A stretch of DNA of 12,230 nt from JADKIH01 sp031367345 (lineage in GTDB: Bacteria > Bacteroidota > Bacteroidia > AKYH767-A > 2013-40CM-41-45), in the NCBI GenBank assembly GCA_031367345.1, contig JANLPR010000041.1, positions 1 through 12,230 on the forward strand. The letters are read 5' to 3'. Shown piece after piece: positions 7,973 to 12,230 of this stretch. The stretch's first letter is position 1, and each line of letters opens with the position of its first letter. The translations under genes were made by a program, and so were the position numbers. The notes beneath the pieces are model-generated. The model was given only the letters and a program-made list of their open reading frames with translations. It made no database searches and was not told where the DNA came from.

Positions 7973-7994
7973 GTAACTTCTTAAAGAGAAAGCT

Positions 7995-9128
7995 ATGCCA
8001 CAAAAATCGTTGCGATTTATTATTCATGTAATTGGTTGGATAGCTTTTCTAACTATTCCTTTTTTGTTGGCACCCGGCTCAAGATTTTCACTCGAACGAG
8101 CTAACAATCCGAATACGATGTTAGATCTGATATCCTATGGAATGATGATCGTTTTCTTTTACTTGAACTTTTTTTTCTTACTCGACAAATATTATTTTAA
8201 TAAAAAATTTGGAATCTATTTTTTGATATGCATACTTTTTTCTATAGTAATAGTTTTTCTTCCTCGAATTGTTTTGAATGATGAGTTCAAGAAGCATGAT
8301 ATGCATGAAAGACACGAAGAGATTGAGAAGCACGGAATACACGAATTTACCTCAGGAAATGATAGTATGGCAATCGCTATACAGACGGAAGAGCATCATG
8401 AATGTGATGAAAATAATGGTTGGCTAACACGACTTGGCGGACACCATTTCTTTTTTAATGTCAGAGGAAATTTATTATTATTTGTGTTGATAATTCTACT
8501 TTCACTTTTGATTAAAATGAAAAATAGGTGGCAAATAGCAGAGCAGGAAAAAGTAAATTCAGAGTTGTCTTATTTAAAAGCTCAAATTAATCCGCACTTT
8601 CTTTTTAATACATTGAATAGTATTTATTCGCTTGCACTTGAAAAATCAGATTATACGCCAACAGCGGTAGTAAAACTTTCAGGGATGATGCGCTATGTCA
8701 TATCGGACGCCTCGAGCGATTTTGTTGGTTTAGATAAAGAGATCAATTACATTCGTGACTATGTAGATCTGCAAAAAATCAGGTTAGGAGATACGGCTAA
8801 CGTAAATTTCCAAGTGATAGGAGAGAAGATCGGGAAGCGAATTTCACCATTGCTATTTATTTCATTTATAGAAAATGCTTTTAAATATGGTGTAAATCCG
8901 GATGAACAATCTGAGATCAACATTAAGTTTCAGGTAGAGGAGAACAGTATTGTGATGGATGTTTCCAATAAAAAAGTAGATTTACATAATCAATCAGAAG
9001 AGAGTAGTAAAGTAGGAGTAGAAAATACGATAAATAGATTGAATTTGATTTATCCGAATAAGTATAAATTGAAGATTGAAGACAGAGAAAAAGAGTATTA
9101 TGTACAATTAAGAATAGAGCTAGTATGA
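7995..9128 (+). CDS. LytS/YehU-type sensor histidine kinase with histidine-rich extracytoplasmic loop
   Basis: This 377-residue membrane sensor would autophosphorylate and pass phosphate to the regulator encoded next to it. Four predicted membrane helices lie at about 8-26, 44-63, 72-93 and 154-174. The C-terminal half is the His_kinase (PF06580) plus HATPase type: the H-box centres on QINPHFLFNTLNSI with phosphoacceptor H201, the N-box is FIENAFKYG with N294, and a short G-box is VGVENTINRL (340-349). With the kinase in the cytosol, the loop between helices 3 and 4 faces the periplasm. Residues 101-151 of that loop carry nine histidines (101, 104, 107, 113, 116, 134, 135, 150, 151) and C137 among many acidic residues, which suggests metal or pH sensing; this is inference. 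A purine-rich AAAGAGAAAG precedes the ATG, and the stop overlaps the regulator start by 4 bp. Confidence 0.93.
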   Translation: MPQKSLRFIIHVIGWIAFLTIPFLLAPGSRFSLERANNPNTMLDLISYGMMIVFFYLNFFFLLDKYYFNKKFGIYFLICILFSIVIVFLPRIVLNDEFKKHDMHERHEEIEKHGIHEFTSGNDSMAIAIQTEEHHECDENNGWLTRLGGHHFFFNVRGNLLLFVLIILLSLLIKMKNRWQIAEQEKVNSELSYLKAQINPHFLFNTLNSIYSLALEKSDYTPTAVVKLSGMMRYVISDASSDFVGLDKEINYIRDYVDLQKIRLGDTANVNFQVIGEKIGKRISPLLFISFIENAFKYGVNPDEQSEINIKFQVEENSIVMDVSNKKVDLHNQSEESSKVGVENTINRLNLIYPNKYKLKIEDREKEYYVQLRIELV

Positions 9129-9817
9129 TCAAAGCAATAGCCATAGACGATGAGCCACCTGCATTAAAGGTGATTGAAAATTTCTGCACAAATTCTGAGA
9201 GCATTGAACTTGAAAAAACGTTTACGTCGCCAAAAGAAGCATTGAAGTATCTGCGGAAATTTCCGGTCGATTTAATTTTTTTGGATATAAACATGCCATC
9301 TATTAGCGGTATTGATTTTTATAAATCGCTCGAACAAGATACAATGGTAATTTTTACTACGGCATATAGTGAATATGCTGTAGAAGGATTTAATCTGAGT
9401 GCGATTGATTATTTGTTAAAGCCCTTTACGCTCGAAAGGTTTGAACAAGCAACTAAAAAGGCCGCTGATTATTATTTGTACAGTAGGCAGTTGCCCGGAA
9501 CCATTCCTCAATCGCTTTACATAAGGGCTGATTATAGTTTGATAAAAGTCAATTTGGCCGAAATTATTTTAATAGAAAGTTTAGACGATTACTTAAAAAT
9601 TTATTTAGACAATGAAAAGATCATTGTTGCGCGAATGACAATGAAAGCGATGACAGAAAAATTACCTTCTGTAGATTTTGTGCGTGTGCATCGGTCATTT
9701 ATAATTCCATTGAAACGAATATCGCAGGTAAGGAATAAAATTATTTATATAGCCGACAAAGAAATTCCGATTGGAGGAAACTACGAAGAAGCATTTTTAA
9801 AAATATTCAAAGCGTAG
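9125..9817 (+). CDS. LytTR-family response regulator
   Basis: The 230-residue length matches LytR/AlgR-type regulators. The receiver domain (about 3-115) has the acidic pair D8/D9, phosphoacceptor D54 in FLDINMPSISG, switch T79 and lysine K99 in the LLKPF motif. The DNA-binding LytTR domain (about 130-225) includes the IESLDDYLKIY segment and the conserved FVRVHRSFIIPL motif (185-196), and ends with an IPIGGNYEE segment. Its ATG overlaps the kinase TGA (ATGA at 9125-9128), so the two proteins form a cognate pair. LytTR regulators bind paired short direct repeats upstream of targets. The neighbouring porin gene is the obvious candidate, but no clear site pair was recognised by eye. Confidence 0.96.
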   Translation: MIKAIAIDDEPPALKVIENFCTNSESIELEKTFTSPKEALKYLRKFPVDLIFLDINMPSISGIDFYKSLEQDTMVIFTTAYSEYAVEGFNLSAIDYLLKPFTLERFEQATKKAADYYLYSRQLPGTIPQSLYIRADYSLIKVNLAEIILIESLDDYLKIYLDNEKIIVARMTMKAMTEKLPSVDFVRVHRSFIIPLKRISQVRNKIIYIADKEIPIGGNYEEAFLKIFKA

Positions 9818-9844
9818 AAGGTAGAAGATCGTAATTTGAGATTT

Positions 9845-9870
9845 GAAATTCGACGATTAATAATTGAAGG
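9845..9870 (+). repeat. Degenerate intergenic repeat, copy 1
   Basis: This is the most diverged of three related units. It shares an uninterrupted AATTCGACGAT core with copy 3 and matches it at about 19 of 26 positions when aligned by hand. Confidence 0.45.
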
Positions 9871-9879
9871 TGGTAATTC

Positions 9880-9906
9880 GTAATTTGGCGATCGAGAATA
9901 AACATG
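9880..9906 (+). repeat. Degenerate intergenic repeat, copy 2
   Basis: This 27-bp unit is identical to copy 3 (10005-10031) at 23 of 27 positions by hand alignment, including an exact CGATCGAGAATA core. It directly follows another GTAATTC word at 9873, hinting at tandem growth of GTAATTYG words. Confidence 0.6.
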
Positions 9907-10004
9907 GGGCTGAGCGGACTGTTCATAGAGGCGGAAGCTACTTATTAGAAGAATAAATTTTTATTCCGAACGTCATTCCGATCTACTATTGTAAATCGAG
10001 AGTT

Positions 10005-10031
10005 GTAATTCGACGATCGAGAATAGAAATG
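10005..10031 (+). repeat. Degenerate intergenic repeat, copy 3
   Basis: This is the best-preserved unit and is direct with copies 1 and 2. The preceding bases at 9991-10000 (GTAAATCGAG) look like a further, shortened copy. Confidence 0.6.
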
Positions 10032-10115
10032 CGTTGAGCTATTAATTACGAACGAATGTCCTCAGAGGTATTTACAGATTTTGTAAAAGATTGAATCGTT
10101 CGAGCTTTTTATGCA

Positions 10116-10131
10116 ACGGACGGATGTCCGT
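10116..10131. repeat. Short GC-rich inverted repeat
   Basis: ACGGAC and GTCCGT form a perfect 6-bp stem with a 4-nt GGAT loop, standing out from AT-rich surroundings. No T-run follows on either strand, so it is not a typical terminator. Confidence 0.45.
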
Positions 10132-10190
10132 CGAAGCGGAGGGGATCGTATAGGCGGAATATTTAAAAATAGCAGGAAGAAAAATATTTT

Positions 10191-12230
10191 CTACATAACA
10201 ACTATTCTAAAAAAAACTTCTGTTGAAATATTTTTCGAAGTTACTTTTCCAATATAAACTCCTTTTTGTAAATCAATTGTTGAAATTGTTGTACTGATGG
10301 AATTTATTTTAATCTCTTTAACGCAGACCCCAATGCTATTGTAAAGTGATACGTTAACATTATCATTTGGCATTTCGTCGATTTCAATTTGAAAATGGTC
10401 ATACACCGGATTTGGGAATATTTTTATTTTATTAATTGTCTGTTCGTTATTAACCGGTGAATCAAGAATTAAATTCGGTGTCCAGATTCCTTGCGCCATC
10501 CCACTTACATATAACTGATTATTGTGAATGATAATCGAATTTGGATAGAATGGCATAGGACCTGGAATAACTCTGTACCACGAAATTCCATTGTTCGATG
10601 AAGCGTAAATTCCAAGTCCATTGCAATAACCTATTAAATCATTTCCGCTTTGAACAATTGATTTAGGACAAATAGTGCGTCCTAGGTGATCATTAGGAAG
10701 TCCACTCATGCTAGAAGTAATCCATGTCTGACCTGAATCTGGGCTTACACGTAAAGCGTCATAACTTGATACAATCAAACTACTTCCGGCTGTGTAAATA
10801 TTAAAAGAGAAAACTGAATTTATTCCGCCACTTACACAATGTTTAAACAACCAATGTTGATCAGTTGAATCTAGTTCGTAAACAAATCCTATTGAAGTGC
10901 ATGAATAGACATGATTACCAAGAGATGATAAGGAACCTATGCTCTCAGAATTGATCCCGCAGGTAGTAGCGTTTTGCGGTAAACCGTTTATTGGGCTCCA
11001 AGAGTCACCGAAATCATCACTATAAAAATAATTATTCCATCCGGAAACAAAAAACCGATTATTTTTCCTGCAAAGATAATCCAATGGAAATGACGCTCCT
11101 GAACTTGCAGGGTAATTCCACGTTTGACCACCATTGTAGCAACTTTGAAAAGAAGATGACACTCCAAACAATGAGTCACCACTTACTAATAAACCATATT
11201 GTAAATAGGTGGAATAATTATCGTTCATCAACTGCCAAGTTTGGCCATCGTTAAGACTTCGATAAAAGCCTGTATTAGCCGGACAATAGATAATGTTGCC
11301 GGTATTGTAAAGTAAAGAGTTAGCTTCATGAATCCCACTGCGTGATAAATAAGAGGAATCATTTCCTTCAATGTAGTGATAAAGTTCGCCTAAATAGTGG
11401 CAACATAAAATTTCGCCACTTTGAAGACGAAGAGTCTGCTTAAAAGTATTGTATTGATAAGGCTTATGCGTAGGATTCCATGTTACGCCGAGATTTGCGG
11501 AAACATAGAAATTATCTAATCGATCATTATAAAATAGCGAATCATTGTAAACTAATAATTTGAAATTAAGTACGCTATCTATTGTTATAACCGGAACCCA
11601 GGTGTTTCCTAAATCATTACTACGTATTATGTCGAAACTGCCAGGTACAGATGAGGTTTGTATTGTGAAAATAATAGAATCAATCATCACAGTAACATTC
11701 TGATATGAGTAAGGAGTGAAATGTGTGCTGTCTAGTGGAGAAATGAATGTATAGAAGCTATTCCCCAATGTATTTACGAGAAAATAGTCTTTATAAAAAG
11801 CAGAACTCGAATAATTCCCTATAGGCATATTTACTATCGACCAGTTCAATCCAAAATCAGAAGAGTAAAACAATTTATCGTCTGATGATGCAAAAAGAGA
11901 ACTGCCATGAATATGAAGCTGCACAGTACTTACATTAAAAAGTGTATCTGCATTGGTCCATGTTAATCCTCCATCAAAGCTGGTCATAGTGTAGGAGTCA
12001 TAAAAAACTACTCCATCGCCAGTTGTCTCATAAGTAAGAACAACAGTGTCTGAAACGGCAACGATTGACGAAACATGCGCATCTTGAAGTATAGGTGCGA
12101 CTTGCCAAGAGGATGCATCATCTGTACTTATATATAATCCACCAAATGGTCCCAGAAAAATACCGTGTGAAGTTTTCACAAAGCCTGATGCAGTGCAACC
12201 TTCTGGTCCGGTTAATTTGGTCCATTGTGC
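10191..12230 (-). CDS. Secreted Asp-box repeat protein with type IX secretion sorting domain, N-terminus beyond the window
   Basis: 679 residues are visible and the frame stays open to the right edge, so the 5' end is missing. A GTG at 12179 is not the start: the codons before it encode AQWTKLTGPEG, family-like sequence joining smoothly to the next repeat. About ten Asp-box motifs (S-x-D-x-G-x-x-W type) occur, at visible residues 35, 84, 123, 204, 244, 325, 363, 404, 496 and 544. They mark the blades of beta-propellers as in BNR/sialidase-like and GH74-like proteins. No catalytic residues can be assigned, so enzyme or adhesin remains open. The last 80 residues (about 599-679) form a Por/type IX sorting domain: an IKIFPNP start (602-608), an LYNSIGVCV strand and a GVYIGKV strand, ending FFRIVVM. 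This predicts export across the outer membrane and surface attachment or release. The gene converges on the regulator gene. Confidence 0.9.
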   Translation of the reverse strand, partial: AQWTKLTGPEGCTASGFVKTSHGIFLGPFGGLYISTDDASSWQVAPILQDAHVSSIVAVSDTVVLTYETTGDGVVFYDSYTMTSFDGGLTWTNADTLFNVSTVQLHIHGSSLFASSDDKLFYSSDFGLNWSIVNMPIGNYSSSAFYKDYFLVNTLGNSFYTFISPLDSTHFTPYSYQNVTVMIDSIIFTIQTSSVPGSFDIIRSNDLGNTWVPVITIDSVLNFKLLVYNDSLFYNDRLDNFYVSANLGVTWNPTHKPYQYNTFKQTLRLQSGEILCCHYLGELYHYIEGNDSSYLSRSGIHEANSLLYNTGNIIYCPANTGFYRSLNDGQTWQLMNDNYSTYLQYGLLVSGDSLFGVSSSFQSCYNGGQTWNYPASSGASFPLDYLCRKNNRFFVSGWNNYFYSDDFGDSWSPINGLPQNATTCGINSESIGSLSSLGNHVYSCTSIGFVYELDSTDQHWLFKHCVSGGINSVFSFNIYTAGSSLIVSSYDALRVSPDSGQTWITSSMSGLPNDHLGRTICPKSIVQSGNDLIGYCNGLGIYASSNNGISWYRVIPGPMPFYPNSIIIHNNQLYVSGMAQGIWTPNLILDSPVNNEQTINKIKIFPNPVYDHFQIEIDEMPNDNVNVSLYNSIGVCVKEIKINSISTTISTIDLQKGVYIGKVTSKNISTEVFFRIVVM

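Larger units (their letters stand above)
9818..10190. other. Gene-free spacer with short degenerate repeats and GC-richer islands
   Basis: This 373-bp region lies between the convergent regulator and secreted-protein genes. No coding potential was seen. It holds three related copies of a roughly 27-bp unit, extra copies of the word GTAATTYG (9831, 9873), a direct repeat ATTCCGA (9963-9969 and 9975-9981), a 7-bp AT-rich inverted repeat (9951-9966), CCTC-A-GAGG (10060-10068), a hairpin ACGGAC/GTCCGT (10116-10131), and GGCGGAA twice (9930-9936, 10153-10159). No convincing T-tailed terminator was found for either flanking gene. Confidence 0.6.

Noticed and set aside
8923..9294. 123-codon open frame on the minus strand across the kinase-regulator junction
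   Set aside because: It is antisense to the kinase C-terminus and regulator N-terminus, both well supported, and its translation shows no recognisable domain.
9951..9966. AT-rich inverted repeat GAATAAA/TTTATTC as terminator of the regulator gene
   Set aside because: The loop would be only 2 nt, the stem is all weak pairs apart from one G-C, and no T-run follows.
9818..10190. CRISPR array or attachment site
   Set aside because: The repeats are few, degenerate and irregularly spaced, with no cas genes, integrase or tRNA gene nearby.
12177..12179. GTG as start of the Asp-box protein
   Set aside because: The frame continues upstream to the window edge with sequence typical of the repeat family, and no signal peptide follows the GTG.

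Overview
The window comes from a member of the Bacteroidota. Three things point there: a secreted protein with a C-terminal type IX secretion (Por) sorting domain, a LytS/LytR-type two-component pair, and a MoxR-DUF58 gene pair arranged as in Bacteroidota aerotolerance (Bat) clusters. The DNA is AT-rich, start sites lack clear Shine-Dalgarno sequences, and one candidate promoter resembles the TTTG / TAnnTTTG type used by this phylum. Genus or species cannot be read from the sequence.

Layout. (1) 1-1828, minus strand: a MoxR AAA+ ATPase followed by a DUF58/von Willebrand A-like protein that runs off the left edge; this is the start of a probable Bat operon. (2) 2007-6292, minus strand: a peptide-type ABC importer operon in the order lipoprotein substrate-binding protein, DppB-like permease, DppC-like permease. 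The permeases overlap by 4 bp, and no ATPase gene lies in the window. (3) 6293-6616: a divergent, AT-rich control region with short dyads and promoter-like elements. (4) 6617-9817, plus strand: an outer-membrane beta-barrel (porin-like) protein, a strong intrinsic-terminator-like hairpin, then a histidine kinase of the LytS/His_kinase type overlapping a LytTR response regulator by 4 bp. The kinase has a histidine-rich loop predicted to face the periplasm. (5) 9818-10190: no gene, but degenerate copies of a short repeat and two GC-richer islands. (6) 10191-12230, minus strand: the C-terminal 679 residues of a large secreted protein with about ten Asp-box motifs and a type IX sorting domain; its N-terminus lies beyond the right edge.

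How the parts may work together. The binding protein would capture a peptide-like ligand and pass it to the two permeases, powered by ATPases encoded elsewhere. The kinase would sense a signal through its membrane/periplasmic part and phosphorylate the LytTR regulator; the adjacent porin gene is a natural candidate target, but no operator was identified. MoxR and the DUF58 protein would act as a chaperone-like pair at the membrane. No RNA gene, CRISPR array, insertion sequence or prophage feature was seen. Most of the window is standard Bacteroidota content. The most distinctive points are the histidine-rich kinase loop, the hairpin just before the kinase start, the enlarged permease, the single in-frame stop between MoxR and DUF58, and the repeat-bearing spacer.
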